Assembly: GCA_963971425.1 (NCBI GenBank)
Contig: OZ020516.1
Span: 33,468,199 to 33,532,198 of the forward strand
DNA length: 64,000 bases
Source of the DNA: Bryoerythrophyllum caledonicum
Lineage: Eukaryota; Streptophyta; Bryopsida; Pottiales; Pottiaceae
Reading direction: 5' to 3'
Shown here: one piece after another, positions 1 through 11,924 of the stretch
Layout: every line of letters starts with the position of its first letter
Numbering within the stretch: the first letter of the stretch is position 1
Notes under the pieces: generated by a model
The model's database searches: none
What the model saw: only the letters and a program-made list of their open reading frames with translations
Told to the model about the DNA's origin: nothing
Made by a program: the position numbers and the translations under genes

Positions 1-30
1 ATCACTGTTAGAAAGATGGCATGAGGCGCA

Positions 31-169
31 CAACAAGTATACCAAAGTTAGTGTCTGTTTGCACTTGGTGTTATGAGTGATGATAGTAAATGATTCTAGA
101 GCTGCACCTAAATTCATTTTTACTAACAGCAATGTAACAAACAGACGCTAACTTTGGCACAAATTGTTG
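31..169. mobile_element. Foldback MITE, 139 bp
   Basis: The two ends are imperfect inverted repeats of about 35 bp. The left arm starts CAACAAGTATACCAAAG and the right arm, reverse-complemented, starts CAACAATTTGTGCCAAAG; both continue with GTTAG(T/C)GTCTGTTTG. There is no coding capacity. I could not find a clean target duplication, so the superfamily is unassigned. Confidence 0.6.
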
Positions 170-1613
170 TTAGTTGGCATACTCAATGGTCATCTCGTAG
201 TGGTGCATGCATGTTAAAGGTGTGATTGTTTGTGGGATATTTGTTATTCCCCATGAGTTGAAAGGTAGGTATTATCAAACTCGCCATTTAACCTGGGTCA
301 TCTAGAATGGCACACTGAGGGATATCAGGTGATATGTTACACTTTGGCATTTGAAAAGGGTTTGTGGTGTACACGGAGAGCATGAATTGTGAGTAGCAAG
401 CCAATGCAAGGCCTGCGGTTTTGGAGGGCAATGAATATTACTGTACCGGCAGCCCCACACAAGGCTCTTCCTACAGGTTGTGCCAGCCATGAGTTCCCCA
501 CCAATCTCACACCTGCTCTGCCATAATGGTGTGAATTCAAGGCACAAGCTAACTTGCCATGTCATGGCATCCTGTGTGCGCCTCACATTGCGTCGTGTGC
601 CAGTATCATGGTGGCTTACGTGTCTGCTGTAAAGCGTTGCTGCACACTTCATATGTCTCAAGATATGAGCACAATCTTCAGAAGTGTCATGGGCTACCAC
701 CAATTCAAACATAGAGGATCCTATTTCCATATGGAACTTGTAGTCATCTCATATAAATGCACCTAGCTTGAGGTTGATATTGGATTGAACCATTACCGAA
801 ATGGTGGCTAGTGATTGGTGCATGATTTAAGTACTAGTACAATTACGGGGTCGTCAAAGTTTTACTTCAATAATTCATGAGAAATTCAAGGATTTACTTT
901 TAAAATACATTAAAAAATCACTAATGAAAAAATAGATATGAAATTCTCACTCACCGTTTTAAGTGTGGGTATTTTTTTAGGTGGCGATCATTGTCACAAA
1001 TATGTAAAGAGTGTCCTCATTCTTGCAGCATTTGGTCTACTGTCATGTTCAAGTGTGAACATGAAATTTAACAACAAGGAATGGGCAGTAAAATTCTAGG
1101 CAGAAAATGGGACTTCCTATTGATCAATAACTTCATGGTTTTGTGCTCATTGAGGTGTTACTTGTTTCATGAGTGAGTAGTGTTTGATGAAGTGGAAGTT
1201 CCTGTCTTGGAAGTGACTTTGTTGCACAGGAACAGGCCTCACTCATTATTGGATTTGAAATGACTTCTCTTTGAAAAGTACAGTGATGGAATTCATGATA
1301 AAATCTTGAAAAGTAGACAAAATAAACATGAGTCCCATGAAACTCACAACTACAAGGAGGATCTTAGAAGACCATTATGAGTATACAAAAGAGTGGTAAT
1401 TTATACTCAGGCTCACTATTGTTTGGTGTGTTTGTTGATATAACTTACTCATACTTACTCATACTATCATTCTAGAAGTGGTGGTGAAAGCTTCTACATG
1501 TAATTGCAGTTTTAAGCCTTTTGAGCTTCTCCAAGACGACCCTAGACTACCAAATGCTGTTAGAGGCTCCAAAAACAGGTGTGTCTTCTGATCAACTCAC
1601 AGATATTTGGTTT
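170..1613. other. Gene-free stretch
   Basis: No recognisable gene. Overlapping open frames on both strands between about 300 and 770 give unrelated Cys/His-rich translations with no domain I know and no splice structure; I treat them as chance. The rest is AT-rich unique-looking sequence. Confidence 0.5.
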
Positions 1614-2601
1614 TTAACCCCTAAAGACCCAAGACTCCTTTGAGGGGAATCTTGAAGGTTTGGCAGGTTCTTACGATGTCAATTTAGAGCATTATTTTTT
1701 GAAGTTTTAATGGTAGATGGACATTATCAAAAGATTTCTCTCTGTACAATTTTTTGTAACTCGGACATTCAATGCTAAAGTTATGTCATCTTGAAGCAAA
1801 ACTTTGAGAGAGGGGGCACAAAAAAATGTGCTAGGACACTCTATTGAATCTGAGATTTTTAATACTAACAAATAATATTATTTCCTTCCGTATTGTTAAA
1901 AAAATCCTTGTCTTTAGTGAAAAATAGCATGCTTATCCAAGTCAAAAAAAATCAAACATTGTCACACATTGTCGGGCAAGCTACCAAAAACTTCTTCTTC
2001 TCTACACAAGAACTAGAGATCTTAATGTTTTTTACTTTTTATTTTTTCTACTATCATATGTGGTATAAATCTTCTTATTGACCGTTTGGATTCTCATTAT
2101 AAAACATATTGAGTTTACCAAAACAAAAAAAACATGAATTGACGATTTTTGAACCTCGACTCCTTCCCTTTTCTACTTCTAAAAATTGGTGTACAAGGAA
2201 CTAATACCATGCTTAAGATGATGGTAACAAATTTAGACCTTGTATAGTGCAGAAATTTGACACCAAGTGCAGTCAAAGTTTGTTGATCCACTAAATGCAA
2301 GGAAGAAAACAAATTGTTTTCCCTGCTTCAAAGACTATAATCTTTCAATCCATACAGTCAAAGTGTATGAAATTTTGTGAGTATGTAACTTAACCCCTAA
2401 AGGCCCAAAAGTCCCCTCTGAAGCCTATAAGAGTCCCCTTTGGGGGCTCTTGGGCCTCTAGGGGTTAATAACTGTAAATTGAGATCCTACAATTTGAATT
2501 CAAAGTAAAAGTTTTTGTTTGCTTCCTTACTCATTGCACTAGAATCAACACTTATGAAGTGTTTTTGTTTTGGGAATTTGTCATAGAAATTTAGGGGTTA
2601 A
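1614..2601 (-). mobile_element. TTAA element, family B copy 1 (988 bp)
   Basis: The copy is bounded by TTAA at 1614-1617 and 2598-2601, with ends TTAACCCCTAAAG and (reversed) TTAACCCCTAAAT. The interior is a diverged reverse-complement match to 10664-11324 and 60463-61396; all share a block on the theme of 'Ser-free' AT-rich DNA around the phrase CACTAAAGACAAG and a bipartite motif (here 2339-2363 and 2480-2493, reversed). TTAA targets and CCC-starting ends are the hallmarks of the piggyBac superfamily. It has no transposase. It is interrupted by a 71-bp mini-element at 2394-2464. Confidence 0.7.
2390..2468. mobile_element. 71-bp minimal TTAA element nested in family B
   Basis: The sequence is TTAA, then CCCCTAAAGGCCCAAAAG at one end and the inverse of CCCCTAGAGGCCCAAGAG at the other, then TTAA. 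Almost the whole 71 bp is one palindrome, leaving a loop of about 15-20 bp. The paralogous family-B copy near 10,795 has a single uninterrupted TTAA in the context GTTACTTAATAAG (read on the minus strand), so the insertion and the TTAA duplication can be seen directly. Too small to encode anything; it would depend on a transposase supplied in trans. Confidence 0.75.
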
Positions 2602-3565
2602 GTCCCAAAGTAAGCACAAGGAAGACGGCTGAGTCTCCCTAAGCCGGCCCTAATTCACCCACAAAATAAGACCACATTCTCAGACACAAAAGCAAGTAGT
2701 TACCACCATACCATATTTAGACCCATCTCTATCTAGCCCACATGAAAAACCACACTCCCACCACTTCATCAATGAGGCAACTTGGGCAGCCATTAAGAAG
2801 CCCATCCCCCAATGAATAAAAGCTAAAAAAATAAAAAAATAAGTAAAAGCACAGTAATAATGATAATGATAGAGCCCATCCTCCTCATGGATAAAAGGAT
2901 TTGGTTTTTTTGTGAATGGCCAGGATTTAAAGAATTAGAGGCTCCATGAGGAACAGATGGGATGAGTCATCTCTCTTGGATTTTAAAGGCAAGGTCACTA
3001 CCCTTTTTGCCCTTTTACATGCCATCCAAGCCCCTCCTATCCAAGAAAAAGGTGGCGAGGGACACTTGTGCGATTGTATAATGGATGCGATGAAAACTGT
3101 TGAATTAAATATACAATCTAGAGAACATTTGAGTTGTAATTGCTAAATACAAAACTGATTTACACTCTTGAAATATATCATGATTTATATTATACATTCA
3201 AAGAATCTTGTAAATTTATAATATACTCAATCCTCTTTTTTTTTTGTTGGAGATTAACAGACAAAATGTGTTGAAAATGAAAAAACCAACACCCACAAGC
3301 TAGCATTGACGATCATGATGCTTTTGTTGATTTAACTCTTTCAACAAATTAGGTTTTGGACGTTGTCTCTCTTGTCCTTAAAATGGATATAGAGCAACTC
3401 GTTAGCTTTCTGATGAATCTCTTTGATCTCCAATCAATGCAAGCGTTGGCGAACTATAACAATATTTGTGGAGTGGGGTCAGAATAAATGTACCCAATGT
3501 GTAAATGATATTTTGCATATTTAATTGTGTTTGTTGATTCTTCCATGCCCTTGTCTACTTATGTG
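2602..3565. repeat. Gene-free stretch with a relic repeat at ~3,150-3,310
   Basis: No gene is supported; the 66-codon frame at 2946-3146 has no recognisable content. About 3,150-3,310 resembles the left part of the TTAA element at 13,770-13,915 (shared ATTCAAAGAAT and AATGAAAAAACCAA blocks), so it is an old relic of that family. Confidence 0.45.
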
Positions 3566-4364
3566 TGAACTCTTTGGTGCCTGCAAGACCCAAAATGGGA
3601 CTCTAGAGGTGTTCAATCTCATTTTGCATGAAATCCATGAGGAATGAGGTTGTGAAATGTGAAGTTTATATGTGCACACACATTATTTGAACACTCTGCC
3701 AAAATTAGATCATGATTTGGAGTTATAGAACTCCTAGAAAAGCTAGGAATACAACACAAAACACATCAAATACACTAAAATATAATGAATACCATGCCAT
3801 ATACTATGTTATATTTCATACACATGCAAAATGATTCTCCTATTAAATTTTGATTGAAATTTGTTATTAAGAGATTTTTCATTGGTTTGTGACTCTTGAT
3901 CTCTCTCATGGCATAGAAAACTTTTGTTATAATTTGTATAAGTTTGAAACATTTTTGTATACAATCAAGTAGACAAAAGAAAAAAAATCATCAATAATCA
4001 TGTATAAACACTTTCTTCATGTATGATAAGTCAATGCGAAGCTATCAACCTAGTGCACATGTGAACCTCTTTTACTCAAAGTACAAAATATCTTGCAAGA
4101 ATCTATTGGTGGATAAAGTAATATTTCCTACAAAGTCCACAATTTTCATTACCAATATACGGTAGCTTAAAACACTATAATATACTCCATCAACCGTTGG
4201 ATGTTGTGCAGATTTTCCCCATGGTTCAGGACACGATTTTAGTTTAATTTTGTGAGGTTGGATACTATAGTTAGACATTATATTTTCATCAAAGTTAGTT
4301 CAAAGAAAAAGTTCAGCACATTTCTTGGTTTTGGAGAAACATGACCTGGGTGCTACAGGGTTAA
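3566..4364 (+). mobile_element. TTAA element, family A copy 1 (799 bp, old)
   Basis: Aligns by eye over its length with 9772-10579: both have CAAAATGGGACT near the left end, GCATGAAATCCATGAGGAAT, a run of AATACA-type direct repeats, CAACCGTTGGATGTTGTGCA and a right end reading ...GGGTTAA. The left TTAA has decayed to TGAA (3566-3569); the right is TTAA 4361-4364. Non-coding, piggyBac-type by its ends. Confidence 0.65.
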
Positions 4365-4850
4365 AAGGTTAGTCTTCCACAGATGTCGGAAAGATATTTT
4401 GAGTAGACCAACACTTGCACCATAGTGACAACTTCACATTGGGATTGCCACTGTATGGTTTACATCTTGGTCTACACGCTTCAATGCCTTGGACAATTCA
4501 CCCCCTGATTGGCAAGCAAGTTTCAACGAAAGGCATAGTGTGCCACTCTAATAATTTCCTTCTTTCCCATGTTGCTTCCATGGGAGTTGTCGGTTTTGAA
4601 TCTGAGAAATATTCAACAACGTTTTGATGTAAGCGGTCCCACTGTTGTCATCGTTCCCACATAAGTTTGAATGTCACCCAATTCCCAAACACCAAGTCAA
4701 CAGAAGCCTTTTCAAGTCATAACGTTCTGACTTTGCAGTATGCAAGGAAATTCATTATTACCTCAGACTGGTATTGAACCATTCCGTGAGGTAACCTTCT
4801 CATGGAGATAGAATTTTTATATTTCATAACTAACCTTCCAAAATTTGAAC
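4365..4850. other. Gene-free stretch
   Basis: I see no gene or clear repeat boundary. A 70-codon open frame at 4415-4627 is not recognisable. Confidence 0.4.
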
Positions 4851-5250
4851 TTAAACCCTGAAGGACCAGGCCTTGTGCTTCTCAAATACCACCCCAAAAC
4901 TGCCACTTTGGCAAGATATATTATTAGACTTGTTCAAACAATTTTTTTACTGTTTTCAAGTGTTGGATCTTCAATCTAAGTACTACAAAAAAAAACACCC
5001 TAAAATTATGTAAACTTTGACCATACAGATTGAAAGATATATGCATTTGAATTTTGAAGAGTGTAAAATTGTTTTTTTCCATCCTGCCCAGAGAGGGCGA
5101 GCGTACTTTGACTAAAGATAATGGCATATTTTTCCACTACAAATCGCATAAACTTAATGGATCTATGTTCTACCTTGTGTTAGGACATTGTATGCCAAAA
5201 ATAACAAGTATTGAGGATATTGTGGATAGAAAGTGGCCATTCACCTAGGG
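4851..5250 (+). mobile_element. TTAA element relic with bipartite motif
   Basis: The left end reads TTAAACCCTGAAGGACCAGG at 4851. The bipartite motif is present: GTTGGATCTTC (4963-4973) followed about 45 bp later by CTTTGACCATACAGATTG (5015). No right end could be recognised, so the boundary given is approximate. Confidence 0.45.
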
Positions 5251-5383
5251 AATTAATTTATTTTATAACTAGAGAAATAATTGTTGAATCTAAAATCCAA
5301 ATAGTGAATAGAATTATCATGACTTATTCTAACAATAGGAAAAAAATATTTCTCAAAAAAAGTAAAATCCTCAATTTCTATAT

Positions 5384-5850
5384 TGACGTGTAAAGGAAGA
5401 CCGCTAAACACAAGAGATCAAGAATCACAATCAACATCAAATAATCAAAAAACGTAGTTTAACGCAACTATGCTAAGCACACCCTCGAGGAGAATGTTGT
5501 GAATGACAATAGTAGTCAAGCGTCTTGCACTCCACAAAGGGAGAATCAACGAGTGCAAGCGGAACTAGAGAATGCCCACCCTTTACTAATGATAACCCAT
5601 CACTTACAAGCAAAGGAAACTCACTAATCACTCTTTAAACACACTAACAAAGCTTGACTTGACAAAGACGACAGGTCAAACACATACGCGCCGCTATATG
5701 CACACACGCAAAACCATATTGGATGAAATAACCACATTGAATGGATGTGGTTTGGCAGATGTACAACACTAACAAACGTAGAATACAACTATCTAATCTA
5801 CGCTAACACCACGCAATGCGGTGCGGTCCTTGATGCCACATCCCGTGACA
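5384..5850 (-). mobile_element. Solo LTR, copy 1
   Basis: This 467-bp stretch matches 51047-51511 over its whole length, with shared blocks such as CGCAACTATGCTAAGCAC and GATAACCCATCACTTACAAG. Read on the minus strand the repeat begins TGTCACGGGATGTGG; the better-preserved copy 2 ends ...TACACGACA, giving the TG...CA ends of a retrotransposon LTR. Neither copy has internal retrotransposon sequence beside it, so both look like solo LTRs. No clean target duplication remains. Confidence 0.55.
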
Positions 5851-6172
5851 ATGCGTTTTTAAGTGAAAACAACGAAAGTTACCAAGAACTTTCCTTCACT
5901 ACAACCCACCTCCAAAAAATGCAATTGTCAACTCTACAGTAGCACTATTCATCTCTATAGTACCCTACCCAGTTGCCAAAACAGTCAAGCTTTTTATGTT
6001 TGAAGCACTATGATTTTTTCCCTATAAGTCCAACCAAAAAAAAATCCTTGCAAAGATGACCCCTATTCCTATCTCCACTAAAAATTTCAAGAAGTTATCT
6101 TTTAAAATGGATTTTTAGGAATCTGCCCAAAGTTGATTTGTACCTCGTAGGTACAAATGGTCCTATAGGGAT

Positions 6173-6395
6173 TAATCCCTAAAGCACCAAGGCATTCTAT
6201 AGGAATCTCTACTCCGTTGATTGAAGAGTGCCAAGATGAGCTTTTTGAGGATGTAATTGTAGGATCTTCTTCTAAACTTACATGAGAGGTTGTAATAAAA
6301 AAATTGTGAATTTTGACCCTACGGATTGAAAGATAGTTGCAGTCAAAGTTGAAATTTTTGTCCCCCGAACGGATACTTTGGGGAAAATGTGCACA
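6173..6395 (+). mobile_element. TTAA element, family I copy
   Basis: Starts TTAATCCCTAAAGCACCAAGG at 6173 and carries the bipartite motif (ATTGTAGGATCTT 6256-6268; TTTGACCCTACGGATTGAAA 6312-6331). It is a reverse-complement relative of 45161-45389. The base run just to the left (ending CCTATAGGGATTAA) looks like the end of another, badly decayed element sharing the same TTAA. Confidence 0.5.
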
Positions 6396-6960
6396 TTATC
6401 CAATAGTTGATGGATTAGATTGTAGTGTTTGAAGTCAACAAATATCAATAGTAAAATTTGTGGACTTCATTTATTTTTTAATCCATACAATCTTACAATT
6501 TTTTTTTAAGAAAATGACAATGTTCAAATGGAGTATATGCTGACAGCTTTGCATTCACATATAACACATGGAGTAAACACTTATGCATGATTTTTGATGA
6601 ATTTTCATTTATTGTTTACTTGAATGTATACAAAGATGTTCCAAAACTTATATGAATTAGAACAAAATATTTATATGTGATTGGAGGGACTAGCATTCAT
6701 GAAACATTGGAAAGTCTCTTAGAGACAAATTTCAATCAAATTTTAGACCACATCCATTACGCATGTGTATTGAACACACCATTGTATGTGGCAGTGTATT
6801 TGTAGGAATTTGTTGTATTCGAGTGTATTTTGTGTATTTGACAATGTATTTAGCGTGTTCCAAGAATTCTAAAACTCCAAATCATGATTTGTAATTTGAA
6901 AGTATGCATACAATGTGTGTGCATACTTTGGAGTTCAAAGTATAGTTCCTCACTGGTCTT
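6396..6960 (-). mobile_element. Family A relic without clean ends
   Basis: Matches family A on the minus strand: the block around TTGATGGATTAGATTGTAGTG, the region with TGTATACAAAGATGTTCC, and GTGTATTTTGTGTATTTG correspond in order to 41,720-42,240. Both termini are eroded. Confidence 0.55.
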
Positions 6961-7599
6961 TCGCAAAGTGAATACAAAAACTTACACCATTTTCCAATAG
7001 TGTTAGTTTCTCAGTATTTAAACTTGAACTTGTAACAATATTCGATATCCTCACATTCTTTTGAGAATAAAGAAGGAGAGGTCATGTTGTACCATGAATC
7101 TTTGCTGCCATTTACCTCTTCGAGTAGATCATTTGCCTCACTTTGCAAATAATACGTTTGTGCTGTCCGGTAAAAACCGGTAGTATCTTTGCGTCACTTT
7201 ACAAATAACTGCAATATTAATATTGTTTACATGTGGGACGTTGTAGCCTTCCACAATTGAATTACTTTGCATGTACCACCATGTTCATTCTCATGCTCTC
7301 TCAATGCACCTAATAATTGGGGGCTTTGCAGCTGGCAAATAATACGTTTGTGCTGTCCTCATGAGTGAGAGATGAATGATAGAGCATGGATGTGAATGTG
7401 GAGTGGGTGTCAAGCCACAAAAGTGGTTGTAAACCTGGAAGGTGATGGACTGTTTCTGTGCTCACTGGAGCAGTATTCCACAAGCGACAACTGTTTGATA
7501 CCAAATGCGAAGACTTGGAAATATGTTGTTGTGGTACAACATAGGTAGGCACACCCAATTCCAATCAGACACCGAATTCCGAACTGTAGAGTATGCATG
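6961..7599. other. Gene-free stretch
   Basis: Nothing recognisable apart from a short duplicated phrase AATAATACGTTTGTGCTGTCC at about 7,148 and 7,337. Open frames on the minus strand here read through the following tandem repeat and are not credible genes. Confidence 0.4.
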
Positions 7600-7603
7600 G
7601 CAT

Positions 7604-7700
7604 GGTGCATGAAAACGGCAAATGCATGAAATGGTGCATGAAAACGGCAAATGCATGAAATGGTGCATGAAAACGGCAAATGCATGAAATGGTGCATGAA
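7604..7700. repeat. 29-bp tandem repeat, about 3.5 copies
   Basis: The unit reads GCATGAAATGGTGCATGAAA followed by ACGGCAAAT and repeats almost without change. It creates an open frame on the minus strand rich in Cys-His-Ala-Phe which I reject as a gene. Confidence 0.85.
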
Positions 7701-7999
7701 GTGACCCAAAACCGATAATTCAACATCTGAAAACACCAGTCATTATTGGCATTGGGTCACAAAGTGTGCAATTTTGGGTTGCTCCACCTCAATTGAGCTC
7801 TCACATGTGGCCTTGCCTCGAAAGTCGAACAAGGACAATCGGCATTGGGTAGGTCTTCTCTCTATTACTCACTCTCACTTGTTGGCATTGGGCAAAGGAG
7901 GGCACCAAATCTCACCTACTCTACAGTTTGAGTATGGGCTCTGGTGGGTTTTGGGTTTTTTATTTCAATATCAATTCCAAATCTTTGTGATCAAATTTG

Positions 8000-8115
8000 A
8001 AAAATTCCAAAAGAAGACTCTGGACCCCCCAAAATAAGAGGGACAGAAAAATGACCCCACACAATTAAGATAAGGGCCCACCTCGGGTAAGTCCGAGCGT
8101 GGGGGATATCTTGTC
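8000..8115 (-). mobile_element. Relic of the MULE-type MITE family M
   Basis: AAAAATGACCCCACACAATT followed by AAGATAAGGGCCCACCTCGGG is the reverse complement of the left part of the MITEs at 35,282 and 43,713 (GGTGGGCCCCATCTTAATTG...). The termini are missing, so this is a fragment. Confidence 0.5.
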
Positions 8116-8257
8116 CGCCCCATGAAACAACCCCTCCCTGGACTACCACACATCCTAGACTTCAAAAATCTAGTTTCCATTTACATTGATAGAGGAAACA
8201 TAAGAAGAAGGGGCGGTTTCGGGGTTTCATTCGATTTGTTCCCCTTTTCTTTCTATT

Positions 8258-8457
8258 NNNNNNNNNNNNNNNNNNNNNNNNNNNNNNNNNNNNNNNNNNN
8301 NNNNNNNNNNNNNNNNNNNNNNNNNNNNNNNNNNNNNNNNNNNNNNNNNNNNNNNNNNNNNNNNNNNNNNNNNNNNNNNNNNNNNNNNNNNNNNNNNNNN
8401 NNNNNNNNNNNNNNNNNNNNNNNNNNNNNNNNNNNNNNNNNNNNNNNNNNNNNNNNN
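8258..8457. other. Assembly gap of exactly 200 N
   Basis: A run of 200 N. The round number suggests a placeholder of unknown true size. Open frames drawn across it are meaningless. Confidence 0.98.
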
Positions 8458-9771
8458 GGGAGATCGACAAGGAGCTCAAGGGATTCGGGAGAGGGTGGAG
8501 AGATCCATTGAGATTTGGCCTCACCATCTCAACAATGTGTTACCTCCTTTCAACTCCCAAACTCTAGGGTCAATCTACTCTGAACACACTTGGTGTTTTA
8601 AAAATTCATTCATGGGACTCTACACTTACCTTTGTTCAAACACTTGGCCCTTAGCCGTGAACACCAACAAAATGGGTCATGGGCTGGAGAATGTATTCCT
8701 GGGACAAGGAGTAGAAGAGGGTGAGGGAGGAAGGAATTGGGACATAAACTTGGAAGTGGGCTTCATAGACAAAGTGTTGGAGATAGAGGAGTGAAGGGAG
8801 GGAGTAAGGAAGACGAGGAGGGAGTCAAGTTCACAAAAAAAGAATTGAAGTTGGGACATAGAGTCAATTATTTGTCAATTTCTTCACAAATAATGTAGAA
8901 GGATAACAACACCAATTGTAACACAACACCAACAGTAATACAACACTAAATATATATTTTAGTGTAGTACATATCACCGCTAAAATCATTATGTAAAACA
9001 TCCTATTTTTGGTATTCACTAACATTATAAGACATTGCTTTTAACAGTGAAAAACTTTACATCTAATCATCATTGATATTTTGGCCAACTCACGTGCTTG
9101 CAGACTTCCACATCAATTACAAACCTACAGCTCTGTGATAGTTAGAATGACATTTACAACCCACTTATTCATCAACATCTTTAGTATCTAAACCATAGGG
9201 TGGGAACTACTCTTTTGTGGACTTGCAAAACGTGTAATATGCTCTAGTGTCTAGTGTGGTATTAGGTGGCGAGTAAGGGATCCAAGTCATGGCCAATCAT
9301 TCAATGATATATAAGTTGTCTTCGATGGTTACTTTTCTTTGTTGCATAGAGTCTACCTTAGAGAGGAGGCAATAAGGGTAGTATGCACTACCGAGGTCCC
9401 GATGACCTATGTAGGAGCACTACCCGCAACATACTTTCCATTTATACCGGTAAGTTGGCACCACTATTCTACTTTTTCTATGATGGTATACCATACCTGC
9501 GGTCCATTCTTGGTGGACCTTTGGCCAAGCCCATGGAAGGCAACGTCCTCGCCAGCCTACAGCCCCGGAGGTCCTCCCCGCAAGAATCTCATTTATTCTT
9601 TTTATGCACTTTTGCCTGCATATGCTATTGGTTCTACAGATTTACCCAATGATTTAGAATTATTGAAGTACTTTTGTATTCACATAGATCAACAAATTGT
9701 TTGATGACTGAAGTAAATGCGGATGAACTAACATTTACTTATCAAAGTGATGTGATCAAAGTAGATCATGC
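8458..9771. other. Gene-free stretch with one unassigned open frame
   Basis: A 121-codon frame at 9339-9704 (plus strand) overlaps an 89-codon frame in another phase. I recognise no domain in either. GC content is somewhat higher here than in the flanks, so a degraded coding fragment is possible but unsupported. Confidence 0.3.
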
Positions 9772-10579
9772 TTAACCCTTTAGCGCCGAGGAAGCCCAAA
9801 ATGGGACTCCGGAGGTGCTAAAACTCAATTTGCATGAAATCCATGAGGAATTAGGCTTTGAGATACCAGGTTCATATTTACGCACTCAATACACAAACAC
9901 TCTCCAACAATCAGATCATGATTTGGATTTATAGAACTCTTGGAAAAGCTAGGAATACAATACAAAATACACCAAATACACTCAAATACAATGAATACAG
10001 TGAATACCATGCCACATACTATGTTGTATTTCACACACATGCACGTTGATTTTGGTCTTAAATTTTGATTGAACTTTGTCTTTGATACATTCTTCATTGT
10101 TTTGTGATTGTTGATCTCTCTCTTCACATACAAAACTACCGTTTTGATTCGTATAAGGTTGGAACATTTTTGTATACAATCAAGTAGAAAAAAGCAAAAA
10201 AATCACCAATAATTGTGTATAAATATGTTCCTCGCATATGATACATCAATGCAAAGCTATCAACCTAGTGCACATGTGAACTGCTCTAATTCAAAGTAAA
10301 AAAATTCTTGCAAGAATCTATTGATGGGTAAAGTAGTGCACCCTCCAAAATCCACTGTTTTCACTACCAATATACAGTAACTTTGAACAACTATAATCTA
10401 TTCCATCAACCGTTGGATGTTGTGCAAATTTCCCCAAAGTTGAGGTCATGGGTTAAGTTCAATTTTGTAAGGTTAGATATCAATATTAAGAATTGTATTT
10501 CCATCAAATCCGGTGCAAAGAAAAAAATCAGCATAAATCTTGGTTTTCCTAGAAACATCCCTTGGGGTTAAAGAGTTAA
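9772..10579 (+). mobile_element. TTAA element, family A copy 2 (808 bp, best preserved)
   Basis: Bounded by TTAA at 9772-9775 and 10576-10579. The left end is TTAACCCTTTAGCGCC; the right end, reversed, is TTAACTCTTTAACCCC. No coding capacity. This copy preserves the uninterrupted site GGGTTAAGTTC (TTAA at 10452-10455) that in the copy at 36,382-42,370 is occupied by the piggyBac element, and so serves as its empty-site reference. Confidence 0.75.
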
Positions 10580-10663
10580 GTGATGTTTAATAGTGCTTAA
10601 GATCATGCTTAATCATGCTTAAGTGATGCTTAATCATGCTAAAGTGATGGAAGTAAATCATGC
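10580..10663. repeat. TTAA-rich short direct repeats
   Basis: ATCATGCTTAA and GTGATGCTTAA repeat several times between a family-A and a family-B element. The left boundaries of both neighbours read CATGCTTAA/CATGCTTGA, so the repeat seems to be the shared target sequence. Confidence 0.6.
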
Positions 10664-11324
10664 TTGACCCCCAAATTCTTTGACAATTTCTCACCAAAAA
10701 CACTTCAAAACTGCTCGTTTTAGTGCAATGAGTAAGGAAAAAACAAAAAAACTTTTACTTCTAGTTTTGATCGTAGGATCTCAATCAAGACTTATTAAGT
10801 AACTCACATTAAAAATTTCATAAAGTTTGACCGCACGGATTGTAATATTATAATGAAGTAGTGAAAAGGGTCCATTATCTTCCCTGCATTTAGTGGATTA
10901 GCAAACTTTGACTTCACTTGGTGTCAAATTTTTGTTGGTACCTTGCCCGACAATGTGCGATAATGTGTGAAAATGTTTGACTTGGATTTATATGCCTTTT
11001 TTCACTAAAGACAAGGGATTTTTTTTGACAATATGAAAGGAAATAATATTATTAGCTGGTACTAAACATCTCACATTCAATAGAGTGTCTTAGGCAAAGT
11101 TTTTGGAGTTGCCCGACTTGCCCGCTCTCCCCATATGAACTTCCAAAACCTATAACTTTTTCATAAAATGTCGGATTTAGGAAAAAATTGGACTCATATA
11201 AAGCGTTTAGTAATGTCCATCTACATTAAAAATTTCAAAGAAAAACGTTATAAAATGACACCATAGGAACCTACCCAAACCTTCTAGAGTCCTCCGAGGG
11301 GAGTCTTGGAAATTTAGGAGTTAA
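10664..11324 (+). mobile_element. TTAA element, family B copy 2 (661 bp)
   Basis: Left boundary TTGACCCCCAAATTC (TTAA decayed to TTGA), right boundary TTAGGAGTTAA. The bipartite motif is at 10771-10782 (TCGTAGGATCTC) and 10826-10842 (TTTGACCGCACGGATTG). Single TTAA at 10795-10798 is the empty site for the mini-element in copy 1. Non-coding. Confidence 0.7.
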
Positions 11325-11407
11325 AGTTCTATCATAGTCAACTTATGCTTAAGCATGGGTAAACTTAAGTTCTATCATGATGATGGTCGATTTAACCTCA
11401 AGCATAT

Positions 11408-11830
11408 TTAACCCCTAAAGGACCAAGACATTTTCCCCTCAAAATCACTTCAAAACTGCCATTTTCAGCGCATTCAACACGAAATGATACAAAATGTTTT
11501 TTCTGAAAATAAAACCGTAGGATCTTGTACTAGAGTTGTTTGAGAATGTGTGGTGAAAATTTTGGTAAGTTTGACCGCACGGATTGAAAGATATTAGCCT
11601 TTGAAGTGAGACATAATCTCTTTTTGAGGTCATACTACACCTTCAACAATCTTCGACCACCTTCTATGGCAACTTTTTGCACTACGGGCCGTGAATTTAT
11701 TATGTTAACTTGAAAATGATCATGTTAGGCACATTTGCACCAAATTTTAGAAGTGGTAGAGGTGTAGAAGATGTCCTAAAAAATCCTGCAATGCAACTAT
11801 GTGCTGAGAATAAACAACACACTTTATACT
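11408..11830 (+). mobile_element. TTAA element, family D copy 1 (right end lost)
   Basis: Starts TTAACCCCTAAAGGACCAAG. It parallels 32955-33387 through ACCGTAGGATCTTGTACTAG (11514) and TTTGACCGCACGGATTGAAA (11570), CACCTTCTATGGCA and TTTGCACCAAATTT. After about 11,800 the similarity stops without a recognisable right end. Confidence 0.6.
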
Positions 11831-11924
11831 TTGCATATATCATATCCTTCTCATATTTTTGAGAAGGTAAATTCACAAATCCATACGCTAGATTCACAAA
11901 TCCATACGGTAGTAATTGTGACCA

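Noticed and set aside
302-766. Possible gene with Cys/His-rich frames on both strands
   Set aside because: No domain recognised, no splice signals that extend it, and overlapping frames on the two strands are mutually exclusive.
7604-7700. CRISPR-like array
   Set aside because: Contiguous tandem repeat without unique spacers, in a eukaryotic context.
7410-7736. 108-codon frame with repeated Met-His-His-Phe-Met pattern
   Set aside because: Translation of the 29-bp tandem repeat at 7,604-7,700.
8122-8527. Open frames spanning the N gap
   Set aside because: Most of their length is undetermined bases.
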